This document shows, one piece after another, positions 37,561-48,120 of a stretch of 64,000 nucleotides of DNA. Made by a program: the position numbers and the translations under genes. Numbering within the stretch: position 1 is the first letter of the stretch; every line of letters starts with the position of its first letter. Source of the stretch: Marsupella aquatica (Eukaryota; Marchantiophyta); NCBI GenBank assembly GCA_973895155.1, contig OZ316896.1:1426001-1490000 (forward strand), written 5' to 3'. The notes under the pieces were generated by a model that saw only the letters and a list, made by a program, of their open reading frames with translations, was not told the DNA's origin and made no database searches.

Positions 37561-37864
37561 CCATAGCCAAACTCCATAGCCAGGAGCTCAAAGACCTAAA
37601 ACCCTAACGAAGAACACTCAACAACTGAGACAACTAAAAACAACTTAGGAGGAGTGCTTCAGAATCATCATTAAAAGCCACCATTGTACTACAGTAGATG
37701 GATAGATAGGTTCACTAAAAACATATCACCTCCAAATAATATAATTCAAATACATGGAATTTAATCTGCCTGTGCTTCATATCGCAATTATCCAAGTTAT
37801 ATTGCACTACTAAGATACGAAAGTGAATACGTGAGTGACTCCAGACGTACTGTACATATAGTTA

Positions 37865-38321
37865 TTAATTGCAGATACCACTTGTATTTTCATGATTTTG
37901 GGGTCGGAGCGCTTTGACCTTGATGATGATTGCAAGCAATAAATGAGGAAGACAATTTGATTGTCTCCCCACTATGAGACCTGGAATCAACTCAACTCCC
38001 AAAGAAACCAGAGGATGACGGTACCAAACTACCGACCAAACCTCCTTCAATTCGACACCATGTGCTCGACAGGTTGCCGCCCAGAGAACCTCAAAAGTCA
38101 AGGTTCAGAGTAGAAGGATGCACACAACTCTCTATACTACAAGTATCGCATTGCGGTACTCGCTCAGCCAGAATTGACGAAGGCGCCAGGGCGCCAGGGC
38201 TGACTCTTCTCAATAGAGGTACATCAACGAACCAAATCCCCACATGGCGCCAATAGTAGGGGCTATGGTAACGGCATCTTGCCCACATGGGTTGCCAGAT
38301 AATACCACGAGGGAAAGCCAC
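37865..38321 (-). pseudogene. Possible remnant of a retroelement zinc-binding (zf-RVT-like) region
   Basis: The first frame reads LLRRVSPGALAPSSILAERV, then PQCDTCSIE, and a second frame from 38101 reads TFEVLWAATCRAHGVELKEV and WSVVWYRHPL. Joined across one shift, C..C....H....C...VW is the layout of the zinc-binding tail of plant LINE polymerases. It lies only 250 bp upstream of the larger element but in a different style, so it is probably a separate insertion. This is a weak call. Confidence 0.3.
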
Positions 38322-39213
38322 GAACCAGGAAAAAAAATCTCCAATTGTACTTTGTTATTAAATTTACTATATGTGAATATATTGTAACTTCCAAGTTTTA
38401 TAATTAGTGTCCCATTTTCAGAAAAACAAAGCTTAAGATAACGGATAGCTTGCGCTTGTACCTCACGTGTGGGTGGTTAATAAAGTTGCATGTTTCCCAA
38501 AAAACTTCAGGCACAACGATTTTAAATTTACCCTGAAATTTGGTACCTCTGTCAGAAAATATATGAAGAATCTTAGACACCATTCTGGGAGAGTTTTCAC
38601 ATTACTCAAGTATGGAACAAGGAGCTACGCAAAGGGTGTACGTTATATCAACCTCGACACTGCATAGGACTCATCAGATGACGATTTGGCTTCATAGCGA
38701 AACTAGTTCACTGTGTTTGTTAATTCTGAATCCCTAGCTATTTTGTTAACTCAGGAGTATTTTTGTTCTTTAGGAATAGCTTGCTAAAACACACATTGGT
38801 GCTTACATGTTATTCTAGGTGGCTTGCTCCCAGATTTTTTTTTCTGTTTTTTAAAAGTTGTAAGGTGGAATATGCATGTTACAGGGTTTATTGGGAATAC
38901 TAGGTGGGGTTCTTCAGGGTTACTTTATGGTGCAACCCTCGTGGCCATTTAGAGTCCATACTTCGTCAATTTGGGTGGGCTTCCTGACTGCTTTTATGGG
39001 TTTCAGGTGTGCTCCTTCGAAGCAACTATTTTGCAATCATATGCGTGCAGGTAGCCTACCTCATAATTTGGGCGGTGAAGAAGTTAATGGGGATTTTTCA
39101 GCCTTTTTCCTAACGCAGTCAGCCTGTACATGCTTTGTACCGCTTCATCAGCTCAACTGCATACATCTGGGTACATTTTTAGTACTGAGTAAACGTTGAC
39201 CTTTTATGCAAGG

Positions 39214-39380
39214 GATGGTGCTATGGGGAAGAGAGGAATAATTACATGGAGAAGCTGGGAAGAGCAAGGTTCCATTTTACCTGCCTGAATTTTTAATGAA
39301 AGAGATGGTGCTGTGGGGCAGGGGTGGTTACATGGGGAGGGTGGGAAGATCAAGGTTCCATGTGGCCTGCCCTCACCCTC
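39214..39380. repeat. 90-bp tandem duplication
   Basis: GATGGTGCT starts copies at 39214 and 39304. Both include TTACATGG, GGGAAGA.CAAGGTTCCAT and CCTGCC. Confidence 0.75.
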
Positions 39381-40820
39381 ACATCTCCACACAAGCATGG
39401 ATTTTTCTGCTTGCCTAGCCAGGAGGAACTTGTTATTTATGGAACCTTAGTTTTGGTAGTATTCAATGTCTATTGTACAAATCAGATGGTTATTAGGATG
39501 TCTCAAAGTTGACATTTGATGAATCTTAATTCCCTGGCTAGTTATGGATTAAGGACACAAAAAATTTAGGGTCCATAAAATTCATAGTCCATAACTTTTT
39601 GCCATAAATATTGGCCTTCTGTCATTACTTTTAGTCACTCTAGAGGCTAGTGAAAATACAGAAAAAACTTTTACATAACCTTGTGAAAAAGTTATGACCA
39701 TTTTTTAATGGCTAAATGCCATCATCCCTAATTTCTCAACTTTGAGACACCCTAATATGATCCAAGAGGGGTTCTATTACACATATTATAATTACTATTG
39801 CATAATAAAGGGTACAATGGGTTTTTATTTAGATAATTTCCTTTTTCAAAATGTGTTATTTTATTTTTCATGTGTAAGTGACAGGGGATTTATATTAAAT
39901 GAATTCCCAGGGCACGTATTTGGTGTTAGTGTACTTGTGAACAGTTTGTGTTTTGTAGAAGTCATGCTATCCATTTCAATCTTACATGTGGAGCCCCCAT
40001 GTCACCTGCAACACACCCTAAAACTTCAGAGAACTTTTTTGCCCCTATAAATTTGGAATAATACTCGAAGAAGTAGTTTTAAAAACACTATCTTTTCTTA
40101 TAAGTCTCCAGGCCAATTACACTGCGTTAAAAAAATGTTCATAGCCTTCTCGGGGCCCAAACCCTACCCTTCCAATGAATCCTGTGCACTTGCCCTTTTA
40201 AACTTTTTTTTTTTTAAAACTTTGCTTGTTGTTCTAGCAGCATGAACTCTGTTGATCCAGGTTTACATACTCAACTTAAGAGCCTTCCGAAAGTAATTAA
40301 TGATTGTTCTCTAATTGACCCATACTGGCATTGCTTGAGCTAAAACCACTAAGCATCTCGGGTGGGTCACTGTATAGAGGGTCTACGTCACATGCAATGT
40401 TTTTTAGTCTAGACCGCCTAGCTTATAAGTGGATTTTTTTCTCGCCCTTACTTACTTTAAAGTGGTCATTATTTTACAAAAAAAATTGCCCCTAAAAAAC
40501 TTTAAGTAATGTTTTCTCCTCTATTGAACAGGATCTATGAAGAAAAGACACATATTTCATAAATTAGAGCCCAAAATTCTATGATTGTGCAATTTGCTCC
40601 ACCTTTCCACTCAATGCAATGTACTCCACCCCCACTCAGCCTCGTCACTTGATAGTTAATACATTCCACCTCTCCTCGAGATCTCCTTTACAGATCATAG
40701 TCATGGGAGGAAGCTCTAACTTTTTATTTGTGCCAGAAGTTGCAAAGTGTTCAACTGAACACAGGATTGGGCAGCAAGTAGGGTGCCATTGAACTCCTTG
40801 TCCCAAATCTGATTACCAAA

Positions 40821-40848
40821 AACCCTAACCTAACCTAACCTAACCCTC
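40821..40848 (+). repeat. Short (CCTAA)n array
   Basis: AACCCTAACCTAACCTAACC and on, mostly five-base CTAAC units with CCCTAA at each end. It resembles the plant telomere repeat CCCTAAA, but the unit is shorter and the array is only 28 bp. Confidence 0.8.
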
Positions 40849-42415
40849 AATTTCAAGTTATGCCTTTCCATAGCCCTTTCGTAGCCCTCCAATAACAGTA
40901 GCAGCCCCAGTAGCAGCAATTGAGGCCCCATGAAATTGGTCAGCCTCTTAACATAAAGGCCCAAACTGTACACCCATGCATACTTTTAGCTATTGCCATC
41001 CAAAAAATTAAAACTTCAATATGGGGGGAATACTCACTACCAATTGCATAACAACAGGTGTACCAGTTAAAATCCGTCACATGTCCTATGTGTGTACATG
41101 ACACAAAACAACTCTTAATTTATAAGAAAATTTCATGGAATATGACCCATTTAATGTGTGTCGATTGTTCTTTAAAACAAACCCACAAATTTCATGTCCC
41201 CTATTTATCTTTGACAAAACTTTGAAAGTCTTCCTCAATTCACAGGCATTCCCGTGGCTATTTAAATGACCATATACTTCGTTGCACATACATGATGTGG
41301 CACCTTCGGCGGAAGTGGCCCCCCTAGCCAAGCATGTCAAAACATGAGATACCTGGGCACTAAGGATACAAGTATAGTAGTGTGACATATACCCTGCATG
41401 GCTCTAGACCCTAATGATACAATCGTCATATAAGTGGGTGCTAGAACAGAGACCTAGACGCAGCAGAGATGAGTGCGTCAATGTGAGCCAGACTTTGAGC
41501 CTTCGATCAAAGGTGCTAGTGGATACCCAAAGAGTAACCCAGATGCAACAATGTGAACCAGAGTTTGAGCCCTCAAAATGTGCCAAAGGATGCTAGAACA
41601 ATAAAACGGATGCGGCAGAAAGGAGATATCAATGGGAGCTAGACCCTCACCCCTCCAAGTGTGCAATTGAAAGCCAGATGTGGACACGGTGTCTAGTCTG
41701 TAAGGCCCATCTGCAGAATTTTTCCGTCCATAGATGGATTGGCAGTGGATTGGGGTGTATGTCATTTTATGCTGCTTGAATAGCAACCGACATTTAGAAG
41801 GGCGGGCAGGTAGGATGAATTAGAAGTCAAGACGGGCAGGGTACAGCCCCAAGAATGCTAAGGAGCTTAATTAGGTGTTGATTTAATTCACAATAAACCA
41901 ATTAATCTTCCATTTTTCTGTGTGTCCAAAGAATCCTCATTTTATGGATGGCAAACTTTGGTCCTTCCTTTAATTGATCACTTTGAGGTCATGTGTTGAG
42001 TTATTATGGTCTTTGTCCATTGATTACTCTACATGGTTTCCTTTTTAATGTCTCATTACCATATTTATTGTCTCAATGCATAGCTAAGTGTGGGAAACAA
42101 TGTGAAAATTTTGACAAGGTCATGTTAGGTATTTACTCTTAGGTCTAGGGTTACAACATGTAACCATGGTTAAGCTAACCGTAGTTGAGGATGTGGGTTA
42201 GGTTAACTAGGGCTCATTGTTATGGAGTCACTTGAGAGATAAAGGAGAGCTTACACTGTGGAGACTTTGTATGTACCCTAAAATTTGTGTGTTCCCGTGG
42301 ACGTAGACTCGAGGAGGTGAACCACGTATCTCTTGTGTCGACCACTTTTTGCGTTGGATGTGTCATGGGCTTACCTCTGTGAATGTTGTCTATGTTCAAG
42401 AGGTCAATATTAATT

Positions 42416-42461
42416 GGTTATGTGCTTAGTATGTGAGGCAATCAAAACTAAGCACATAACC
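42416..42461. repeat. 15-bp inverted repeat with 17-nt spacing
   Basis: GGTTATGTGCTTAGT at 42416-42430 pairs with ACTAAGCACATAACC at 42447-42461 without mismatch. It is in gene-free DNA. No target duplication or gene border was found. Confidence 0.85.
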
Positions 42462-44346
42462 TGAAAGTATGATCAAGTACATATGTATTTGTCTACAAGC
42501 ATACGGTCTCCCATATTTTCCCCTGCATACTCGGGTCGATATATGGTATCCCTATACCTCGTAAAGGTCACCATACTCCCTTAATCCTATAAATTTTACT
42601 ACCAGCGTTATCCACGTAGGCAAGTTGGCTGTACTTTATGTTGGGATGTTATTTATAGCTATGGAAGACATGCAGGGAGCATGAAACAACTTAAGATATT
42701 TTGGGCAGATGTGATATTTCATTAAAGTCAAGGAACATGCATTTATGGTAATCTGGGGTCATCAAGTATCATCATCCACCTACTTTTCCTATTCCTTGAT
42801 TAAGGGACAATCATGGAGGCAAATGAAGATGGATGCATGGCCAAAAGTGACCAATCCTTAAGTACACGCTAGTGATCAATATGCCTAAAAGCCTTCATAA
42901 TTAAGGGAGAAAAGTATGCTAACTATTTTATTAAGTTAGCTAAACCAGAAGGAGCTATATGTTTGATGATAGGCCCCTATGAAAATTTTGTTACAAACTA
43001 CTCTCACACCTTGTGTCAGAATTTCCTATTATGAGTTTTAGCTTGATATTATCACCACTAAGATCTACCATAAAGTTTAGAGTCAAATTGTGCTAAATGA
43101 CAAACCACACCGTGGGGAGAACTGCGAAGTAGTGGCGGCCGTCGCACAAACTGCAAGTTCCTAATTGAAAACAATATGGCTTATGTCTTCAAGTTTGAAT
43201 TTTTACCATAGACCGTCTTTAGGTTATGCAACCTATGCACAGGGTCTGCATGATGTTTTGACTTTTCTCTTTGTTCTTTTGTCTAAGTATGGAATAAATC
43301 CTCTACTTTTGGGTGTTGGCTGGCATATTGCAATGATCAAAAATTGCCCAAGAGTGGAACAAAAACAACATGGATGTTGTCTTCTCACATCTAGACCCCA
43401 AATTTGTCAAAGTATGCAAGGAACTAAAGATCTTTTACGTTTGGCTGTTTGCCCTTGCTATAACTTTCAAAAATTGTCTAAGCATGAAACAAAGACAACA
43501 TGGAGTCAATGTAACATGAAAAATTGTCTAGCCCACAAGAATTGAACTAGACTAAATGTTTAGACCAGATGTTGTACAAATCCACTATCATGTAACAATG
43601 GATCTCCTAAAACTCATATATCCATTATGTCTTCAAGCATAGATGTACACATGGTGCACGATGCGGTGCACAGTGGAGTGTGGTGGGAAATATGTGGTTG
43701 GCCATGCAATTAGACACCACATATAAGAATTATGTGTACGGATACTCCATAACACTTTACTAGCTTGTAACAACATTACTGTGGGAGGCTGGGTGGGGTG
43801 CCCATTTTATGACAAAAGTTTTGTAGAGGGCCATTTTTGTGGGGGCCCTATTTTGTAACAAAAGTTTTGTAAGGGGCCATGATGTAAATTTGTTTTGACA
43901 TGTGTCTCATTAAGCATATATCTCAGACCAAAAGTGGTGTATCTAACATATGATAAAGAGTTCATTCAATCTTACTTGTGTTAAAAGCCAAGCGAGCCCT
44001 ATTTTTCCCCATGCATGCTCCTGTTAACTTTTAAATATTTTTAAGATAGTGATGGTCTAAGGAAGGAAATCTGCATTTCCATGAAATAGTCATGGCACTC
44101 GGTGACGAGGGAAGCACTGTTTAGCTTTGATAGTCAGGTTTGTACAGAGATGAAGACAGAGAAAAGAAAAATGATTAGAAGAGTGTCCATGGACAAGAAT
44201 GCCATTCAAACTATGCCGGTCACAAGGTTCAATTAATCCCATTCATACTCTACGAGGCACTTCATCCCGGAACGCACTGGCCTCTTCGATTTGGTCATCT
44301 AATAACAGATTCATTCTTAGAAACTAGGACGGATCAAAGCAGCCAG

Positions 44347-44535
44347 AAAATTACTGCAAGCTACGATTCCAGTCGATGGGTTACCTTTACAAACGAAACA
44401 ATAGAAAAATGATTGTCATAAAGCATAGAAGGTGACCGAAAACTGTTGCAGGCCACGAAGTCCAGTCCATGGATTACTAGACAAATCAGACATTGGAAAG
44501 ATAATTGTTATCAAACATAGAAGATGCTGGTGATC
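44347..44535. repeat. 92-bp diverged tandem duplication 3' of the F-box gene
   Basis: AAAATTACTGCAAGC at 44347 and AAAACTGTTGCAGGC at 44439 start two copies that share CCAGTC.ATGG.TTAC and CATAGAAG.TG. They lie about 450 bp beyond the stop of the minus-strand F-box gene. Confidence 0.7.
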
Positions 44536-44822
44536 GGATTGCAAATTGCAAATTGCAGCAGAGTCATTTGCATTCAACCGGTGAGAAACAGAGTTATCAT
44601 GGAAAATTTCAATCTGTAGAGAACCGAGAGCAGGCTGCTTATTGGTGATTGAATGAATGACACAAGACATGTAACCAATTGACACATGTAGCTAAGAACA
44701 ATTGACTTACTCATCTAAGGAAACAACCTTCTTCCTTGTAGCCTTGATCAAACAAGGAAATAAATGCTGACAAATAGCTACTCTGCACGTCGGTGATTAA
44801 ACACAACTAATTCCACCAGTGC

Positions 44823-44851
44823 TTCTTTCTGTCCAATCAGGACAGAAAGAA
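44823..44851. repeat. 12-bp hairpin 3' of the F-box gene
   Basis: TTCTTTCTGTCC (44823-44834), a 5-nt loop AATCA and GGACAGAAAGAA (44840-44851) form a perfect stem. It lies about 130 bp beyond the F-box stop codon at 44983, so it may be in the 3' untranslated region. Confidence 0.85.
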
Positions 44852-44982
44852 TCAGGACACAATTAAGTTGGCGATGACTGTCCATTCTGCACACATAACT
44901 CAAGCAGGGCTTCTAACTGTCTACAAAGTATAATTTAACAACAAAAGAGCTCTGAGATGACGATGATGGCCCCATGCATATC

Positions 44983-46278
44983 TCAAATTTGAATAGGTGT
45001 CATGGTGACATCTTGTTGTGCAATCATTTCAACTTCCTCCCAGACAACAACTTTGCCCTCGCTACCAACGCCATTACTTCGAATAAGAAATGAGGGTCCC
45101 CCGAGGCATCCACGCGCACGTAGAGTTAGTAAAAGCTCATTATCCATCGCTGCAGTCATAAAAGGTGTTCCTAGAAAGGGGGGATTCAACATAAAAGGTG
45201 TTCCTAGAAAGGGGTGATTGAGTCCCCTTCCGGAATACGAGCATGACTGCAGAAATGTCCATGAATTGGCATTCATGTCATAGACATGAATGCCAAGCTC
45301 ATTTATCAGATGGAATTTTCCTCGAACAACGAACACGCCATCTGTTACCGTTCTTAGGAACGGTTTAATCTGTCTCCACTCATCCGTGACTGGACAGTAA
45401 ACCTCCAAAAACAAGGCTGATTGCGTTGTATAGCGAGTGGCAATCTCAATATCCATCATGTCGTCTCCATTGCCAATTCCAGAAAGCTCTGGAATGAAGA
45501 TTCCATTGTACACAAAAAGCTCCTCACCTATTGTTGCAACTTGATGGCAATATCGCATAGAAGGTATCGGCTTTATTGGAAACCAGGCATCAACTTCGGG
45601 GTCATATACCTCAGATCCTTTAGCAGATTTATAGCGTCCAGATAAACCCCCAAATACATAAATCTTCCCGTGTAGGACACCACACCCATAATATTGTCTT
45701 GGTGTTAGCATGCTTGCACACTGTTTCCATTTCCTCGCTCCTCCTATATCCAACATGTACAAATCTTGAATCACGACTCTAGGCTCCCTTACCCTAGGCT
45801 GCACCGGTTCTTGAATCACGACTCTAGGCTCCATTGCCCTACTCTGCACCGGTTCTCCCAAGACATACAGTTTACCATCCGAAGAAATGCATTGGCATGG
45901 ATGTGGAAAACCTCTGGGATGGTCGGGGATTGGAGGAAGTTTAAAAGAACGTTTTTCTCTGAATGAGTAAAGATACATCTCTAGGGTATAGGGCATGATC
46001 GGCACATTGTAAGTGGGCGTAACAACGAGAAGTGTCTCCGCTAATTGAGAACGAACCCTCGCTTCATAGACCTGGTGACTTTGAATTGCACGTTGCCAGA
46101 CACGGCTTACTGATGATAAGGCATAAAATGCTCTCCATGACAGCTTTGACAAAATAGAGCGCAACGTGACCTCGTTTGGAATCCCTGGAAGGAGTTCCTC
46201 TACTTCAAGTAATTTCTCATTGCTCGTCATCCCTGCAGGTACCATCACTCCAACCCTGTCCTTGTCAGCCCCACACAA
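44983..46278 (-). CDS. F-box/kelch-repeat protein
   Basis: A single open exon of 431 codons. The F-box is at about residues 29-70 (LLPGIPNEVTLRSILSKLSW, then RVWQRAIQS), the part that in this family binds SKP1 in an SCF ubiquitin ligase. Kelch-type blades follow: DGKLYVLGE (135-142), YYGCGVLHGKIYVFGGLSGR (196-215), then YCHQVATIGEELFVYNG and DGVFVVRGKFHLINELGIHVYDMN. The target protein cannot be told. Two in-frame tandem duplications are seen: residues 142-156 and 157-171 (EPVQ.R..EPRVVIQ, 45 bp), and residues 344-354 and 355-365 (N.PFLGTPFM., 33 bp). The first lies between blade strands. Start choice: the first ATG is taken; in-frame ATGs at residues 12 and 17 also precede the F-box. Length fits the family. 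Confidence 0.9.
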   Translation of the reverse strand: MCGADKDRVGVMVPAGMTSNEKLLEVEELLPGIPNEVTLRSILSKLSWRAFYALSSVSRVWQRAIQSHQVYEARVRSQLAETLLVVTPTYNVPIMPYTLEMYLYSFREKRSFKLPPIPDHPRGFPHPCQCISSDGKLYVLGEPVQSRAMEPRVVIQEPVQPRVREPRVVIQDLYMLDIGGARKWKQCASMLTPRQYYGCGVLHGKIYVFGGLSGRYKSAKGSEVYDPEVDAWFPIKPIPSMRYCHQVATIGEELFVYNGIFIPELSGIGNGDDMMDIEIATRYTTQSALFLEVYCPVTDEWRQIKPFLRTVTDGVFVVRGKFHLINELGIHVYDMNANSWTFLQSCSYSGRGLNHPFLGTPFMLNPPFLGTPFMTAAMDNELLLTLRARGCLGGPSFLIRSNGVGSEGKVVVWEEVEMIAQQDVTMTPIQI

Positions 46279-46460
46279 CGACGTTCTGTTGCAGCACGAT
46301 CGAGTTCAGCGCTACTCATGAACTCATTCAATTTTAGAACCGCAGAATGAGTGCAAGAATTTTCCGTTGCGCCGATCACTTCAGCTTCAAAGCAGGCAGG
46401 GAAGGAATTACCACCGACTACGAGCAGATTACAGTCGAGGAAGACTGATGAGGTCAAGTG

Positions 46461-46752
46461 ACGATTCAGCACAAGCTTCCCGCGATGGTGAGCTTCATGG
46501 TGAGCAGCAAATTAAGGAGCTGCTCCGGCGCATTTCACAGGGGGCACGCACAGCACACAGACAGACGGAGATTGAATCTGTAGCTCTGAATCCTACTCCC
46601 ACAACGACGATTCAGCACAAGCTTCACACGATGGTGAACTTCATGGTGAGCAGCAAATTAAGGAGCTGCTCTGGCGCATTTCACAAGGGGCACAACACAG
46701 CGCACAGACAGACAGACACAGATTCAATCTGTAGCTCTGAATCGTATGTCAC
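46461..46752. repeat. 146-bp tandem duplication upstream of the F-box gene
   Basis: ACGATTCAGCACAAGCTTC starts copies at 46461 and 46607. Both carry TTCATGGTGAGCAGCAAATT, AAGGAGCTGCTC.GGCGCATT and AATCTGTAGCTCTGAATC. Divergence is low, so it is a fairly recent event in the 5' region of the gene, 180 bp from its start. Confidence 0.9.
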
Positions 46753-46834
46753 AACGGCAGAGAAACTAAATAGGGCCAAGCAAAGAATGTCCAATGGAAT
46801 ATGAGGACAAACACAAAACGCAAACGAAGACGGC

Positions 46835-47130
46835 AAAATAATGTAAACAAAAGGTTGGAAGAAGTATCAATTTACCAACGCTGGTAAGGACAATCAACAA
46901 AGGGCACATTCAAAAAGGAACGCGAAACTCGAGAGAAGACGGCGAAATAATGTCAACAAAGTGTGGGAAAAGGACCAATTTACAAACATAAAACTCAAAA
47001 GAAGAGGGCAGCATAATTTAAACAAAGGATGGAGGAGGTACCAATTTACTAACGAGTGAGGACAAAACACGAAACACAAAAGAAGACGGAAAATCAATGT
47101 AAACAAAGGGTGGAAAAGGGACCAGCTTAC
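46835..47130. repeat. Diverged repeats with AACAAAG.GTGG..AAGG.ACCAATTTAC
   Basis: Four related units end near 46875, 46986, 47053 and 47131. Each has AGAAGACGG/AGAAGAGGG upstream and TCAACAAAG or AAACAAAG, then TGG and ACCAATTTAC or similar. Spacing is uneven (about 65-110 bp). Confidence 0.6.
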
Positions 47131-47724
47131 TTACAATTAAAGGGACCTCCAGAATACTCAGAAAAGACTGCAATTCCTCAACCAGGATGGACTGCAATTA
47201 AACCCTCTTTTTCCACTCACATGGTGCATATTAAGAGGACAAGTGAACTGTGACAAGAAAATGAAACAGTAATCTTTGGAAATTCAGATGTTTCTTTCTT
47301 CTCAATAGGCTCATTCGGAAAGATCTTTCCAAGCCTTTTTAAATGAACTAAAGCTATTTCATGGAATAATGAGGGAGATATTTAACATAAAGAGCTTCTC
47401 AAAAACATTTGGAGGCACAAAAGTGTGGGTGACCAACTAATCTATCTACATGGAGACTAGCAATATTAGACTTGTTAATAAGCTGTTTGCAACAGCTTCT
47501 AACAAGCCCAAGAGCAACTCATTCCCGAGCAACTCATTCCCTGAGATAGCAAGGAAGAATATTGAAAGACTGGTCAAGTTTGATGTTAACCACTCCTGCT
47601 CCTTTAAAGCTGGGGTACACAATATCATCAGTTATCTCAAAAATTTTAGAATCTCAGTTGAGGAGTTGAGATGGGGCCTTCAAACTTCAGCTCATCTCAG
47701 CTGGGCAGTTGAGGTTGATTCAAT
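47131..47724. other. Spacer, no gene recognised
   Basis: The frame 47450-47809 (plus) reads a serine/asparagine-rich peptide and then runs into the poly-A-rich repeat. No domain is seen and I do not call it a gene. Confidence 0.4.
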
Positions 47725-48120
47725 CTCGGCTGACCTCGCCGAGATGGGTGTACGGACGGAAAAAAAATCCAAAAAAAAACCAAAAAATTTCTCGGAAAAA
47801 AATTTTTGAAAAATAAAATTTGAAAATTTTTTCCCCATCTCAGCTGGCCTCGCCGAGATGGAGCGTACGGACCGAAAAAAAATCTGGAAAAAAAAAACCA
47901 AATATTTTCCATAAAAAAATTTTGAAAAAGAAAAATTTCAGAAATTTTTTTCCCATCTTGGTTGGCTCACCGAGATAGGTGTCCGTACAGTACGGACGTC
48001 TCATGGCGAAAAAAAATTTGAAAAAAAAAAGTTTTCCTTCAAATTTTGAAGAAAAATTCAAGAATTTTTTTTTCTTCATTTTTTTTCTTTTTCGCATCGC
48101 AACTTGACGGCCTCTCTGAG
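47725..48120. repeat. About 115-bp satellite-like units, poly-A/T rich
   Basis: The core CCTCGCCGAGATGG followed by a (G)TACGGAC segment occurs at 47734 and 47848, and a diverged GCTCACCGAGATAGG at 47965, spacings 114 and 117. Between cores the DNA is almost pure A and T with AAATTTTT palindromes. In the first unit CTCGGC and GCCGAG (47725-47743) form a 6-bp hairpin around the core. Poly-Lys/Phe open frames here are a by-product. Confidence 0.75.

Larger units (their letters stand above)
33074..37620 (-). mobile_element. Degenerate non-LTR retrotransposon with R2-like domain order
   Basis: Reading the minus strand from about 37600, there is a non-coding leader with three repeats of about 185 bp, then one broken reading frame. 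Its parts in order are a Pro-rich N-terminus with a C2HC finger (36262-36203), a linker, a reverse transcriptase (about 35560-34780), a thumb-like region, a CxCG...C...H zinc knuckle (about 33880-33835), and a nuclease-like C-terminus ending at 33233. At least three frameshifts and two in-frame stops break it. The GC content is well above that of both flanks. No LTR is seen. The ends and any target-site duplication were not found, so both limits are approximate. Order and motifs point to the group of single-ORF elements with a restriction-like endonuclease (R2, NeSL, CRE and relatives); the clade cannot be named without a tree. Confidence 0.8.
38322..44346. other. Long AT-rich gene-free stretch with diverged repeats
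   Basis: No gene is recognised. The content includes a 90-bp duplication (39214), a CTAAC array (40821), diverged 60-75-bp repeats at 41414-41640 (GCTAGA..., GAGCCAGA.TTTGAGCC), a hairpin (42416), and repeats of CAAAAATTG..AAG..GAAACAA.GACAACATGGA at 43335 and 43467. Short similar segments with ACAAAAGTTTTGTA are at 43820 and 43857. Confidence 0.45.

Noticed and set aside
40821-40848. Interstitial telomere
   Set aside because: The array is 28 bp of mostly five-base units; too short and not the seven-base plant repeat.
45002-45966. Plus-strand open frames of 66-74 codons
   Set aside because: Antisense shadows of the F-box/kelch gene.
47692-48097. Phe/Lys-rich open frames
   Set aside because: By-product of poly-A/T arms of the satellite-like units.
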